In this document: piece by piece, positions 1 through 8,948 of the stretch
Layout of the letters: the number at the start of each line of letters is the position of its first letter
Numbering within the stretch: position 1 is the stretch's first letter
Source: Deltaproteobacteria bacterium
Lineage (GTDB): Bacteria > Desulfobacterota > Desulfomonilia > Desulfomonilales > Desulfomonilaceae
NCBI GenBank assembly: GCA_021777225.1
Contig: JAJYDQ010000010.1
Location: forward strand, 1-64,000
Direction of reading: 5' to 3'
DNA: 64,000 nucleotides
Program-made: the position numbers and the translations under genes
The notes under the pieces: model-generated
Database searches by the model: none
What the model saw: the letters and a program-made list of their open reading frames with translations, nothing else
Told to the model about the DNA's origin: nothing

Positions 1-757
1 ATGCTATGACACCCAGGAAGCCTGCGATAATCTAACTCATGAATATCAGGACGAACTTCATCGCCCGGCGTTTCCTTACAAGTTCAAATTCAAGTTTGAC
101 GGTTGTCCTAACGGTTGCGTGGCGTCTATCGCCCGTTCCGACATGTCTTTTATTGGAACATGGAGAGATGACATTCGTATAGATCAGGCTGCGGTAAAGG
201 CTTATGTAGGTGGGGAATTGGCGCCTAACGCCGGAGCTTATTCAGGTAGAGATTGGGGAAAATTCGACATTCAAAAAGAAGTTATTGACCTTTGCCCAAC
301 CGGTTGTATTCGTTGGGATGGATCAAAGCTCGAAATCAACAACAAGGAATGCGTCCGCTGTATGCATTGCCTAAATGTTATGCCTCGAGCTCTTAGAAGA
401 GGTCTGGATACTGGCGCGTCCATTCTGTTCGGCGCAAAAGCCCCTATCCTTGAAGGCGCCCAAATGGCCACACTGACGGTTCCTTTCATGAAAATGGAAT
501 CCCCCTTTGATGAAGCAAAAGAGCTTGTTGAGAAAGTTTGGGATTGGTGGATGGAAGAAGGCAAAAACAGGGAGCGTCTTGGTGAATTGATTCAAAGGAA
601 ATCCTTCCAGGAATTTCTCAGAATCTGCGAACTTGATCCTGATCCAAGAATGGTTGATGAGCCAAGATCCAATCCATACATTTTCTGGAAAGAGGAAGAA
701 GTTGAGGGCGGATGGACCCGAGACATCGAAGCTTTCCGAGCGAAACATCAGAGGTAA
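1..757 (+). CDS. dsrA: Dissimilatory sulfite reductase alpha subunit, 3' part (5' end outside window)
   Basis: DsrA is the catalytic-heterotetramer subunit that, with DsrB, reduces sulfite in the cytoplasm during sulfate or sulfite respiration. The reading frame is open from base 2, so the gene is cut by the window edge; about 250 C-terminal residues remain. Visible features are the GCPNGC motif (bases about 101-118), which holds the CX3C pair for the [4Fe-4S]-siroheme centre, followed by an inserted ferredoxin domain with CPTGC and CVRCMHC near bases 294-375 carrying a second [4Fe-4S] cluster. The C-terminal part is acidic and helical, as usual. It ends 15 bases before dsrB with an AAAGGGAGG ribosome site between them, so dsrA-dsrB-dsrD form one operon. 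An internal GTG at 119 is not the start. Confidence 0.97.
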   Translation, partial: CYDTQEACDNLTHEYQDELHRPAFPYKFKFKFDGCPNGCVASIARSDMSFIGTWRDDIRIDQAAVKAYVGGELAPNAGAYSGRDWGKFDIQKEVIDLCPTGCIRWDGSKLEINNKECVRCMHCLNVMPRALRRGLDTGASILFGAKAPILEGAQMATLTVPFMKMESPFDEAKELVEKVWDWWMEEGKNRERLGELIQRKSFQEFLRICELDPDPRMVDEPRSNPYIFWKEEEVEGGWTRDIEAFRAKHQR

Positions 758-772
758 AGGGAGGTCAACAAG

Positions 773-1891
773 ATGCCTTACGATCCCAGCGAACCGTTGA
801 AAGATAGAATTACTGATATTGGCCCCAGACACTATGGGGAATTCCTACCACCCGTCATCCAAAAGAACAAAGGAAAATGGCTTTATCACGAGATTCCTCA
901 ACCCGGCGTACTCGTTCACGTGGCTGAATCCGGAGATAAGGTTTTCTCCGTCCGCGTAGGCGGATGCCGTTTGATGAGTGTCGAACATCTCAGAGAAATC
1001 TGCGAAATAGCCGACAAATACTGCGGTGGTTATTTAAGATTCACCACAAGAAACAATATTGAGTTTTTAGTTTCTGACGAAGCGAATCTCAAACCGTTAA
1101 TTGATGATCTAAAGAGCCGCAAGTTCCCTGGCGGTTCCAACAAGTTCCCGATTGGTGGGACCGGCGCCGGTGTTACTAATATCGTCCATACCCAGGGTTG
1201 GGCGCATTGCCATACCCCGGCTATTGACGCTTCCGGTGTTGTGAAGTCCGTCATGGATGGAATTTACGAGGAATTCGGTCACATGAGACTCCCTGCTCCC
1301 GTGCGCGTGTCTCTGGCCTGCTGCCTCAACATGTGTGGAGCTGTTCATTGCTCTGATATCGCCATTCTTGGAATCCATCGAAAACCACCTATGGTGGACG
1401 GTGAATGGATCGATAAACTCTGCGAGTTGCCTCTTGCCATCGCCGCATGTCCTACCGGCGCAATTAAGCCCGCAAAAACAGCGGATGGCAAAAAATCGTT
1501 GGAAGTCAACGCTGAACGATGCATGTTCTGTGGAAACTGTTACACCATGTGCGCCGCAATGCCGTTGGCAGATGAGGTTGGAAGTGGAATCGCTATTCTG
1601 GTTGGTGGGAAACTGTCCAACCGTATCAGCAAGCCTAAATTCTCGAAGGTAGTTATACCGTTTATTCCCAACGAGCCCCCAAGATGGCCCTCAACAGTGA
1701 ACGCGGTCAAGAACATTCTTGATGTTTATTCCAAAGACGCCAACAAGTATGAGAGACTTGGTGACTGGGCGGAAAGAATCGGTTGGGAAAGGTTCTTTGA
1801 GAAAACCAATATTCCATTCACCCATCACTTGATTGATGATTACCGTTTTGCTTATACCACATGGCGGCAGTCGACTCAGTTTAAGTTTTAA
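773..1891 (+). CDS. dsrB: Dissimilatory sulfite reductase beta subunit
   Basis: DsrB partners DsrA and carries the functional siroheme site of the enzyme that reduces sulfite. The 372-residue length is normal. It shows the siroheme/[4Fe-4S] cysteine cluster [11 protein letters not shown] near residue 183, an earlier conserved region with RFTTRNN near residue 86, and a ferredoxin domain with CPTGAI and [11 protein letters not shown] around residues 227-262. The ATG at 773 follows a strong GGGAGG site. It lies between dsrA and dsrD in one transcription unit. Cysteine motifs appear intact, so an active enzyme is expected. Confidence 0.97.
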   Translation: MPYDPSEPLKDRITDIGPRHYGEFLPPVIQKNKGKWLYHEIPQPGVLVHVAESGDKVFSVRVGGCRLMSVEHLREICEIADKYCGGYLRFTTRNNIEFLVSDEANLKPLIDDLKSRKFPGGSNKFPIGGTGAGVTNIVHTQGWAHCHTPAIDASGVVKSVMDGIYEEFGHMRLPAPVRVSLACCLNMCGAVHCSDIAILGIHRKPPMVDGEWIDKLCELPLAIAACPTGAIKPAKTADGKKSLEVNAERCMFCGNCYTMCAAMPLADEVGSGIAILVGGKLSNRISKPKFSKVVIPFIPNEPPRWPSTVNAVKNILDVYSKDANKYERLGDWAERIGWERFFEKTNIPFTHHLIDDYRFAYTTWRQSTQFKF

Positions 1892-1911
1892 TCGGTGGAA
1901 AGGAGCTTTCC

Positions 1912-2163
1912 ATGACCGAGGAAGAAGCAAAAAAATTAATTCTTGAAACATTGCAAGGTAAATCAAAGGCAAAGTCTAAATTTTATCTCAAAGATTTTTA
2001 CGCTATGATTCCTGACATGAAGGCCAGGGAAGTAAAAAACATTGTGAATAGGATGGTTTCCGAGGGCCTTCTGGAATACTGGTCCAGCGGAAGCACAACT
2101 TTAATCGGTTTGAAAGGCATGGGCAAACAACACGGTGAGGAAGACGAAGACTCGTCCTCATAA
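1912..2163 (+). CDS. dsrD: DsrD, allosteric activator of DsrAB
   Basis: This 83-residue protein has the winged-helix sequence typical of DsrD: an N-terminal acidic helix, the core with FYLKDFYAMIPDM (about residues 24-36), then VKNIVNRMVSEGLLEYW and a glycine/threonine wing. DsrD is known to raise sulfite-reduction activity of DsrAB rather than bind DNA. An AAAGGAG site lies a few bases before the ATG. Its presence directly after dsrB marks the reductive type of Dsr system, as opposed to the oxidative type of sulfur oxidisers. The C-terminal tail is rich in Glu, Asp and Ser. The hairpin after it probably ends the operon, so dsrN, dsrC or dsrMKJOP are not in this unit. Confidence 0.95.
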   Translation: MTEEEAKKLILETLQGKSKAKSKFYLKDFYAMIPDMKAREVKNIVNRMVSEGLLEYWSSGSTTLIGLKGMGKQHGEEDEDSSS

Positions 2164-2195
2164 ACTTTATAAAGAAATTTGAATAGCCGCCAATG

Positions 2196-2232
2196 GAGGG
2201 AGATTACAATAAGTGGTCTCCCTCTTCATTTG
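2196..2232. terminator. Hairpin between convergent dsrD and prmA
   Basis: GAGGGAGA (2196-2203) pairs perfectly with TCTCCCTC (2217-2224) around a 13-base loop, followed by a moderately T-rich run. It sits 33 bases after the dsrD stop and before the convergent prmA stop at 2241, so it can serve as the terminator of the dsr operon. Confidence 0.6.
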
Positions 2233-2240
2233 TTATTCTA

Positions 2241-2966
2241 TCAGCGTGTGTTGAAGATAAATCCATTCCATTCATTCAAGCGAATTGTCTGTTCGAGATG
2301 CGCCCCTGGAACTGAAAATTTTTCCTTCACTAACTCAAACATAGAATCCGGTATTCCCGAAAGGATCAAATATTGTTTGCACCGAGAGACAAGTTCCGTC
2401 TTCAATCTGATTAAAACCGGGGCCGCAAGGTTGGCGATTACTATATCAAAATCTGACTGCATAACATCAACGGGGCCAATGTAAAAATCAATTCCCCATA
2501 GTTTCTGTTGAAGACCCGTGCTGGAGTTTAGATTCACATTTCTTTGAGCCAAATGAATAGCGCAAGGATCCAGATCGCACGCAACAATAAAATCGCACCC
2601 TAGAGCCTTGGCCGCTATCGACAGCACACCTGTCCCAGTCCCCACGTCCAAAAACGAAATTGCCCCATCCTGACAGAGCAAGTCACTTATTGTCTTTTCC
2701 AGGAGTTCCAGCCCTATGATTGTTGTCGGATGATTACCAGCCCCGAATGAAGCTCCAGGATCGATTATCAAATCATGTCTATCAATCCGTGGACGCCAAC
2801 TCTCCCAGTATGGGACTATTCTTAAAGACCGGCCAACATCAACCGGAACTATACCACCTGTCCACCCCTTCTCAGCGGATCTCCATTTGTTGGGTCTTTT
2901 CAACGAACCTCCCCCAGTTGAAAATTCAAACTCGTTCGTATAGGGAATAATAGACCACGAACTCAA
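2241..2966 (-). CDS. prmA: Ribosomal protein L11 methyltransferase-like protein (short PrmA)
   Basis: PrmA is an S-adenosylmethionine-dependent methyltransferase that trimethylates ribosomal protein L11. The family signatures are present: PGASFGAGNHPTT near residue 71, the SAM-binding LDVGTGTGVLSIAA near residue 105, the catalytic-loop type NLAAPVL near residue 180, and LSGI further on. At 241 residues it is shorter than the usual 290 or so; the N-terminal substrate-recognition domain is reduced. The start is a TTG at 2966 that overlaps the TGA stop of rng, implying translational coupling. Because the L11-binding domain is cut back, the substrate could be another protein; the methyltransferase assignment itself is firm. 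Confidence 0.82.
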   Translation of the reverse strand: MSSWSIIPYTNEFEFSTGGGSLKRPNKWRSAEKGWTGGIVPVDVGRSLRIVPYWESWRPRIDRHDLIIDPGASFGAGNHPTTIIGLELLEKTISDLLCQDGAISFLDVGTGTGVLSIAAKALGCDFIVACDLDPCAIHLAQRNVNLNSSTGLQQKLWGIDFYIGPVDVMQSDFDIVIANLAAPVLIRLKTELVSRCKQYLILSGIPDSMFELVKEKFSVPGAHLEQTIRLNEWNGFIFNTR

Positions 2967-4498
2967 CCATTTGCTATCTCATATTGTTCCTGATGCAGGT
3001 TTGGGTCAGGGTTGAGTTGCACAGTTGCTCTATGTTTCTTTTGGATCTCCTCCAGTTTTTCACTCTCCTGCTCAAACAGCAATTTCACAACTTCAGGATG
3101 AGCCGTCACTTTGATATCCGGGGGACATCCATCTGCAATTTGTCTCGCTATGGCTCTCAATATTTCGTAACAAACCGTTGTCTGGGATTTCAGAAATCCT
3201 TTACCCTCGCAATAAGGGCAGTGCTCACAAAGAGTACGGGTCAGACTCTCTCGTGTTCTTTTTCGAGTCATCTGAACCAATCCTAACTCGGAAATTTTTA
3301 GTATGTTTGTCTTTTGTTTGTCCTTTTTCAGGGACTCCTGAAGAGTATTGGTTACTTTCTCTCGGTCCGCCGGTCTATCCATATCTATAAAATCGACAAT
3401 AATGATTCCACCTATGTTTCTTAACCGAAGCTGATAGGCTATTTCTTTGGCCGCTTCAAGATTGGTCTTGAGTATTGTTTCCTGCAGGTTACGTTTTCCC
3501 ACGAACCTGCCTGTATTTACATCAATCGCCACAAGCGCTTCCGTAAAATCTATATTGATATATCCCCCCGACTTCAACCAAACCTTTCGCCCCAAAGCTT
3601 TGTTCAATTCCATTTCTATTCCGAAATGATCAAATATTGGCTCTTCGCCATCGTACAATTCTACGCATGGTTTGAGAGAAGGCATGAAGGTATCCATGAA
3701 ATCAAGGATCCTTTGGCACGTTTCAGCCGAATCTACGAGCAATCTAGTTACATTTTCCGTGAAAAGATCTCGAACCCCCCTTAAGCACAAATCAAGGTCT
3801 TCATATATGAGGGACGGAGCTGGGGCCTGTTTTTCCTTTTCGGTAATCCGCTGCCAGGTACCTTGAAGAAAGCCGAGATCAACCTTCAGTTTTTCTTCGT
3901 TTTCATGTTCACTGACTGTCCTGACTATCAGTCCACATTCTTTAGGTTTAATATTCAGTATAATTTCTTTAAGTCTTTGTCTCTCGGCTTCGTTTTCGAT
4001 CCTGCGGGAAATTCCAACATGATCAACAGTGGGCATGAAAACCAGATGCCTGCCAGGTATAGATATATGTGAAGTCACCCTGGCGCCTTTACTTCCAAGG
4101 GGTTCTTTGGAGATCTGAACAAGAATGTCCTCTCCCTCGGTAATAAGTTCCTCTATTGGGGTAGTGAACTCCAACCCTTCCCCAATTTCTTCTTCCTGTA
4201 ATGAAATGTCTTCCGGCTTTTCATGATCCTCTTCGGTTTCTTCATGGACCACCAGGCTAATATTCTGAGGATGATGGTGAACATCACCGACATAGAGGAA
4301 AGCCGCTCTGGGCAATCCTATGTCAACAAAAGCAGCCTGCATTCCAGGCAGCACTTTTATTACTCTTCCTTTATAGATATTACCTACTATTCCCCTTTCC
4401 CCGCGCCGCTCGAGATGGATTTCCGCAACTTGCCCATCTTCTATAAGCGCTAGCCGAGTCTCCCGATCTGTAATGTTCATAACTATTTCGTTACCCAT
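2963..4498 (-). CDS. rng: Ribonuclease G (RNase E/G family)
   Basis: RNase G is an endoribonuclease for 16S rRNA 5' maturation and mRNA decay. The protein begins with the S1 RNA-binding domain (GNIYKGRVIKVLPGMQAAFVD, about residues 40-60, interrupted by an acidic loop), followed by the catalytic DNase I-like domain with IDVNTGRFVG (about residue 328) and IIIVDFIDMD (about residue 370), which supply the metal-binding Asp residues, and the zinc-link CPYC near residue 430. Length is about 511 residues, normal for RNase G and without the long RNase E tail. I place the start at the ATG at 4498 because AAGGGA lies 8 bases upstream; a GTG at 4513 would add five residues. It is translationally coupled to prmA and follows the TIGR03960-type radical-SAM gene, a conserved neighbour. 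Confidence 0.93.
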   Translation of the reverse strand: MGNEIVMNITDRETRLALIEDGQVAEIHLERRGERGIVGNIYKGRVIKVLPGMQAAFVDIGLPRAAFLYVGDVHHHPQNISLVVHEETEEDHEKPEDISLQEEEIGEGLEFTTPIEELITEGEDILVQISKEPLGSKGARVTSHISIPGRHLVFMPTVDHVGISRRIENEAERQRLKEIILNIKPKECGLIVRTVSEHENEEKLKVDLGFLQGTWQRITEKEKQAPAPSLIYEDLDLCLRGVRDLFTENVTRLLVDSAETCQRILDFMDTFMPSLKPCVELYDGEEPIFDHFGIEMELNKALGRKVWLKSGGYINIDFTEALVAIDVNTGRFVGKRNLQETILKTNLEAAKEIAYQLRLRNIGGIIIVDFIDMDRPADREKVTNTLQESLKKDKQKTNILKISELGLVQMTRKRTRESLTRTLCEHCPYCEGKGFLKSQTTVCYEILRAIARQIADGCPPDIKVTAHPEVVKLLFEQESEKLEEIQKKHRATVQLNPDPNLHQEQYEIANG

Positions 4499-4523
4499 AC
4501 CGGTTCCCTTCACCTAAAATGGA

Positions 4524-6998
4524 TCACGACTCGAATTGGACCATTTTTTTTGTTATTCGCAATGACCTCACCTGTTCATCAGATAAACCTAGAACTGAGC
4601 CAATGGCTTCGTAAGGATTAACTGAGCCGGAAGGAGTCATCTTGATTTCTACTATGAGATTTTGATTCGAGAGACTAATAGAAGAAATGTACTGCTTGAG
4701 GTCCCGAACCTTTCTCTTTCGGTCAGGTCCAAATGATATTATCAAACTTTCTTTTTCAAGAAATTGACTCAATCTATCCCTAATACGATCCTCATCAAAT
4801 TCATCGCTTAAAACTATTTCATAGACTACCGACTGAATTCTAGCAGACAAAGGGGCTTCATTCAATGAAGTTTCGCAAATTTCTATAGGTTCTAGCCCGT
4901 TTGGCAGGGTGTTCCTGAGTATTTTGAAAATATCATCCGCATTTGCGACACAATCTTTCAAATCAAAGTCCAAATGTTCCGCGAGACTTTCTATACCTAA
5001 GGCGAGGGGCGGCGAAAATCTCAGTTTTGGGTGTGGATGGAAGCCCCCTGAATAGTCCAGTTGCAAAGTAGCTCGGCGGAACATCCTTTCAAAACATCTG
5101 ACCACATCATGGTGCCCAAGAAATCTCATAGGTCCGGATTTTGAGTATCTCAGCCTGAATCTTCTAATCTTTGATTCAGAACTCTGTTCTCTCCTTGTTT
5201 CCTCATTCGAGAAATCATTTTCTGGTGACATGTTGTGGACTAGAGGAGCTACATTCTCAAAATCGCACACACCGCAACCAACACAATTCCCTGATCGACA
5301 GTCAGCGGTTAACTCACAACCCATGGCTTTGTTCAACTCGCTTATCAGATATGATTTCCTCACCCCCGTCTCGATCGGATCCCACGGCAAGGGCGAATTT
5401 ATTGGCCTTTCACCGAGGTATGAATTCGGGTCCAAACCTAATTCATCAAAAGAATCCATCCATAGTTGAAAATCCAATCGCTCATCCCAACCATCGAATC
5501 TGGCGCCCTTGTTGAACGCCTTCTCAATGACTCTACCCAAGTCTTTATTTCCCCTCGCGAAAACTCCTTCAAGAAAACTGGTTTTAGGATTATGAAATTT
5601 CAATGACGCTGATTTTTTTCGTATGAGGTCCTTTATAAACATTTGGCGTCTGAATGTTTCTTCCAAGGAAATTTGAGCTACCCACTGAAATGGCGTATGG
5701 GATTTTGGCACAAAAGTAGAAATTGAAGCTCTTATCTGTCCGGCTCTCCCCCACCTGGAAGCTTTGAAAAACAAGTCTGCGATTCCCTCCAAATCCTCCT
5801 CAGTTTCGGTCGGTAAACCTATCATGAAATATAATTTGACCGACTTCCAGCCCTCTCTGAAGGCTGATATGACGGCATTTTTTAAATCTTCCTCCGAATT
5901 GCCCTTGTTAATGACTCGCCTGAGTCGCTCTGTTCCCGCTTCCGGAGCCATGGTAAAGCCGGTTTTTCTGACTTTCCTAATTTCGGAAGCTAATTCGGAG
6001 TCAAAAGTGTCTGTCCTGAGAGACGGTAACGAGATTGCTATCTTTTTGTCCGAGAATTCACGAGTTAAAGCCTTTACCAAAGGGCCGATACAGGAATAGT
6101 CTCCAGATGACAAAGACAACAAACCAATCTGGTCCCAGCCGGTCGATTGGAGTAAATCCCTGCTTGTATTCAGTAAACCTTCATGTTGACGTTCGCGAAC
6201 AGGTCTATAAATTATCCCCGCCTGACAGAAGCGACAACCTCGGGTACAACCCCGCGCTATCTCCAAACCTATTCTGTCATGTGTTATATCGCAGAAAGGC
6301 ACAACAAAATTTCGAGGGAACCCAACATTATCCAGATCAGACACTATTCTTCTGGTAATGGTTTCTCCAGATTTATGAAGCGAAGGAACAAAAACTCCAT
6401 GTATCTCCTTTAATTCGGACAAAAGGCCAACCCGATCCCCACGTTTGTTTTTCCAGGATTTAAGCTTGTCACATATCTCGAGCATGACCTCTTCACCATC
6501 CCCAATTAGGAATGCGTCAAAAAAGTCCGACATGGGCATTGGATTGAAACATGCGGGGCCACCCGCTAATATCAGTGGATCTTCTTCTCCTCTGTCCGAT
6601 GAACGGAGGGGAATACCAGCCAAGTCCAGCATTTGCAACACGGTGGTCGCACACAATTCATATTGCAACGAAAATCCGAGTATATCCATCTTGCGGACTT
6701 CGTAGCATGTTTCCAATGTCAACAGAGGAATTCCCCTCTCTCGCATCTGTTGTTCCATATCGGGCCACGGGGCAAAAACCCTTTCAGCATAAATATCCTC
6801 TCGAGAATTGAGAATATTGTAAAGAATCTTCAGTCCCAGGTGAGACATTCCCACTTCGTACACATCCGGGAAAGCCAAGGCTATTCGGACTTCTGTTTGA
6901 TCGGGGTCCTTGTGAACCGAGTTAAATTCTCCACCTATATAGCGCGCCGGTTTCCTGACCACCGACAGAGCCTCGTAATTGATTTTATAATCAACCAT
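4524..6998 (-). CDS. B12-binding radical-SAM protein with C-terminal DUF2344 domain (TIGR03960/TIGR03936 type)
   Basis: This 824-residue fusion starts with a B12-binding-like Rossmann region (DVYEVGMSHLGLKILYNIL, about residues 45-63; LAGGPACFNPMP near 165), then a radical-SAM core with the CX3CX2C cluster in RGCTRGCRFCQAG near residue 255. A short cysteine-rich linker (CRSGNCVGCGVC near residue 568) precedes the DUF2344 domain, which starts at about residue 615 with FLGHHDVVRCFERMFRRA and GFHPHPKLRFSPPLALG. The family is widespread in anaerobes and commonly sits next to rng, as here (11-26 bases apart, same strand), which suggests a role in RNA or ribosome modification; no reaction is established. 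Start ATG at 6998. The family call is firm; the function is unknown. Confidence 0.9.
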   Translation of the reverse strand: MVDYKINYEALSVVRKPARYIGGEFNSVHKDPDQTEVRIALAFPDVYEVGMSHLGLKILYNILNSREDIYAERVFAPWPDMEQQMRERGIPLLTLETCYEVRKMDILGFSLQYELCATTVLQMLDLAGIPLRSSDRGEEDPLILAGGPACFNPMPMSDFFDAFLIGDGEEVMLEICDKLKSWKNKRGDRVGLLSELKEIHGVFVPSLHKSGETITRRIVSDLDNVGFPRNFVVPFCDITHDRIGLEIARGCTRGCRFCQAGIIYRPVRERQHEGLLNTSRDLLQSTGWDQIGLLSLSSGDYSCIGPLVKALTREFSDKKIAISLPSLRTDTFDSELASEIRKVRKTGFTMAPEAGTERLRRVINKGNSEEDLKNAVISAFREGWKSVKLYFMIGLPTETEEDLEGIADLFFKASRWGRAGQIRASISTFVPKSHTPFQWVAQISLEETFRRQMFIKDLIRKKSASLKFHNPKTSFLEGVFARGNKDLGRVIEKAFNKGARFDGWDERLDFQLWMDSFDELGLDPNSYLGERPINSPLPWDPIETGVRKSYLISELNKAMGCELTADCRSGNCVGCGVCDFENVAPLVHNMSPENDFSNEETRREQSSESKIRRFRLRYSKSGPMRFLGHHDVVRCFERMFRRATLQLDYSGGFHPHPKLRFSPPLALGIESLAEHLDFDLKDCVANADDIFKILRNTLPNGLEPIEICETSLNEAPLSARIQSVVYEIVLSDEFDEDRIRDRLSQFLEKESLIISFGPDRKRKVRDLKQYISSISLSNQNLIVEIKMTPSGSVNPYEAIGSVLGLSDEQVRSLRITKKMVQFES

Positions 6999-7105
6999 AT
7001 TATCCTACTCATCATGTTGATATAACTGTTGTTTGTCCTATATACAGTCGTTATCTGATTTCAAAGCCTGTTACTTTCCAACAAAAAAATGTTAACATAC
7101 TATTT

Positions 7106-7372
7106 ATGAGAAATGATCATTCGATTCCCACGTTGATTGGCGCTGTCGTAGCAATAGGATCATTTGTTTCTACGATGTCGAGCCTCCTAAATAACAATTT
7201 TCCCGAAAATGGTTACCAAATTGTCTGGGCATTCCTAATTCTTGGGCCAATCGCAATGGCATCCTGCATGCTCGGTTATGCGGCATGGTGGTTCAGCAAA
7301 TTCCTATCAGCCCTTATTTCAGACCAAGATGATAGAGAACCGGACAAAATTGGTCGTCCTCCGGATCAATGA
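7106..7372 (+). CDS. Small two-helix membrane protein, unknown
   Basis: An 88-residue open frame with two hydrophobic segments: about residues 9-27 (LIGAVVAIGSFVSTMSSLL) and 40-62 (VWAFLILGPIAMASCMLGYA), then a polar charged tail. This predicts a small inner-membrane protein with both ends on one side. I see no strong ribosome-binding site before the ATG and recognise no family. It lies alone between the divergent radical-SAM gene and the CoA-ligase-like gene. Confidence 0.5.
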   Translation: MRNDHSIPTLIGAVVAIGSFVSTMSSLLNNNFPENGYQIVWAFLILGPIAMASCMLGYAAWWFSKFLSALISDQDDREPDKIGRPPDQ

Positions 7373-7391
7373 GGCTTCAATAGGCGACCCA

Positions 7392-7400
7392 CCCCCCCCC
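7392..7400 (+). repeat. Run of nine C in the leader of the CoA-ligase-like gene
   Basis: A homopolymer of nine cytosines lies about 50 bases before the ATG at 7451. Such tracts can slip during replication. It is outside the coding frame, so any effect would be on transcription or leader spacing. No regulatory role is shown. Confidence 0.4.
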
Positions 7401-7450
7401 AATAGCCCGAAACATTGATTTAACGACTTGATTTTCTTCTGGAGCAATTG

Positions 7451-8902
7451 ATGAACGATTTCGAGATTAATCCCTTATATAAGATAATGCACCCAAAAAA
7501 CATAGCGTTTTGGGGCGCGTCCAGCAACTCCATGTCCATGGGTAGCATTCAGTTGGCTAGTCTGCTGATGCTGGGATTTGAAGGCAACGTATATCCTATC
7601 CACCCAAGAGACAAAGAGATCAAAGGATTAAAAGCCTATTCGAGGATCTCCGACGTCCCGGAGAAAGTGGACCTCGCAATACTTGTAATACCCACGGCAA
7701 TCGTAGCCCAGGTCCTTAACGAATGTGGAGAAGCAGGAGTTAAAAGGGCAATCGTTGTTTCAGCGGGCTTCTCTGAAAAGGAAGGAACAGAAGGGAAAGA
7801 ACTCCAGAAGAGGATAGTGGAGGTAGCAGATAGTTATGGAATCAAGTTTCTCGGGCCAAATTGCATTGGTGTCGTAAATTCCTATCTTAAGCTCAACACC
7901 ACTTTCAATCCTTATGACGCTGCCCCTGGTTTCATTGGAATGGCATCTCAGAGTGGCAGCTTTATAACACAGATGTTTGGTCATCTGTCGAAGTTTGGCC
8001 TAGGCTTCAGTCAGGCGTTAAGTCTTGGGAATGAAGCCATGATAGATCTTAGTGATTGTCTCGAATATCTAGCGCAATGTCCTAAAACCAAGGTTATAGC
8101 GCTTTACATCGAAGGCATCAGGAGAGGTCGGCATTTCGTTGAAATCGCCAAAAAAGTCTCCAAAATTAAACCTATTGTATCCTATTATATCGGTGGATCA
8201 GAAGCTGGTAGACGGGCAGGACAGTCCCATACCGGCGCAATGGCCGGTCCGGATCGCCTTTATGATGGAGTATTTCGTCAATGTGGGATAATCAGGGCCA
8301 ATTCTATTGAGGAACTCTTCGACTTCTGTTATGTGCTCGGAACTCAACCACTACCACAAGGGAATCGTTTGGCAATCCTTACACACTCAGGGGGACCGGG
8401 GGCTGCGGCAGCGGACAGCGCTGAAAGGGCCGGCCTGAAACTGGCTGAACTGTCCCCAGTCACATTGAAAGCTCTAGCCCCTTTGCTTCCATATACAGCG
8501 AGTGTCAAAAACCCTGTAGATTTGACATTCGCCAAGAACTTGAATGACTACATGGCGACCCTGCCGAGAATACTCTTAAAGGATGAGCAGATAGACTCAT
8601 TATTCCTGTACTGCCTGATGCCGCAACAACGAGTCATGTTGGGCGTTTTAGGGACCGGACAAGGCCTGGAGCAGGCTCAACAAATTGTCTCGGAATATGT
8701 TAAAGGACAAAGCGCAATCGCTGCCAATTTATCTTTAGAATCTGGTAAACCGGTTGTAGGAGGCACGTTTGGCGACAGATCAGAATTATTTGTTCGTGAA
8801 TTGCAGGACCGTGGCATGACAGTGTTGCCAAGTCCCGAACGTGGTGTCGCCGGCCTCGGCGCTTTATACCGTTACTCAAAATGGAGAAAAACCTTTTCCT
8901 GA
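7451..8902 (+). CDS. CoA-binding / acyl-CoA synthetase (ADP-forming) alpha-subunit-like protein
   Basis: The protein has the three-domain layout of the alpha part of ADP-forming acyl-CoA synthetases: a CoA-binding Rossmann domain (IAFWGASSNSMSMG near residue 15; FLGPNCIGVVN near residue 137), a succinyl-CoA-ligase-like domain with the phospho-histidine motif GQSHTGAMAG near residue 270, and a third domain from LTHSGGPGAAAAD near residue 312. These enzymes interconvert acyl-CoA plus ADP and phosphate with acid plus CoA and ATP. No ATP-grasp beta domain is fused or next to it, so it would need a partner elsewhere. I chose the ATG at 7451 because GGAG lies 6 bases before it; an in-frame TTG precedes it. 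Confidence 0.82.
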   Translation: MNDFEINPLYKIMHPKNIAFWGASSNSMSMGSIQLASLLMLGFEGNVYPIHPRDKEIKGLKAYSRISDVPEKVDLAILVIPTAIVAQVLNECGEAGVKRAIVVSAGFSEKEGTEGKELQKRIVEVADSYGIKFLGPNCIGVVNSYLKLNTTFNPYDAAPGFIGMASQSGSFITQMFGHLSKFGLGFSQALSLGNEAMIDLSDCLEYLAQCPKTKVIALYIEGIRRGRHFVEIAKKVSKIKPIVSYYIGGSEAGRRAGQSHTGAMAGPDRLYDGVFRQCGIIRANSIEELFDFCYVLGTQPLPQGNRLAILTHSGGPGAAAADSAERAGLKLAELSPVTLKALAPLLPYTASVKNPVDLTFAKNLNDYMATLPRILLKDEQIDSLFLYCLMPQQRVMLGVLGTGQGLEQAQQIVSEYVKGQSAIAANLSLESGKPVVGGTFGDRSELFVRELQDRGMTVLPSPERGVAGLGALYRYSKWRKTFS

Positions 8903-8948
8903 CCAGGGTTCATGAAAAAACGACCCGGGGCGTTCTTTATCGATTCTG

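Noticed and set aside
119-757. GTG at 119 as the start of dsrA
   Set aside because: The same frame is open to base 2 and encodes the conserved part before GCPNGC, so the gene is only cut by the window edge.
2179-2484. 101-residue plus-strand frame after dsrD
   Set aside because: It lies in the hairpin and antisense to prmA; no start signal or family resemblance.
8903-8948. Terminator hairpin around AACGACCCGGGGCGTT
   Set aside because: The arms touch with no room for a loop and no T-run of useful length follows.
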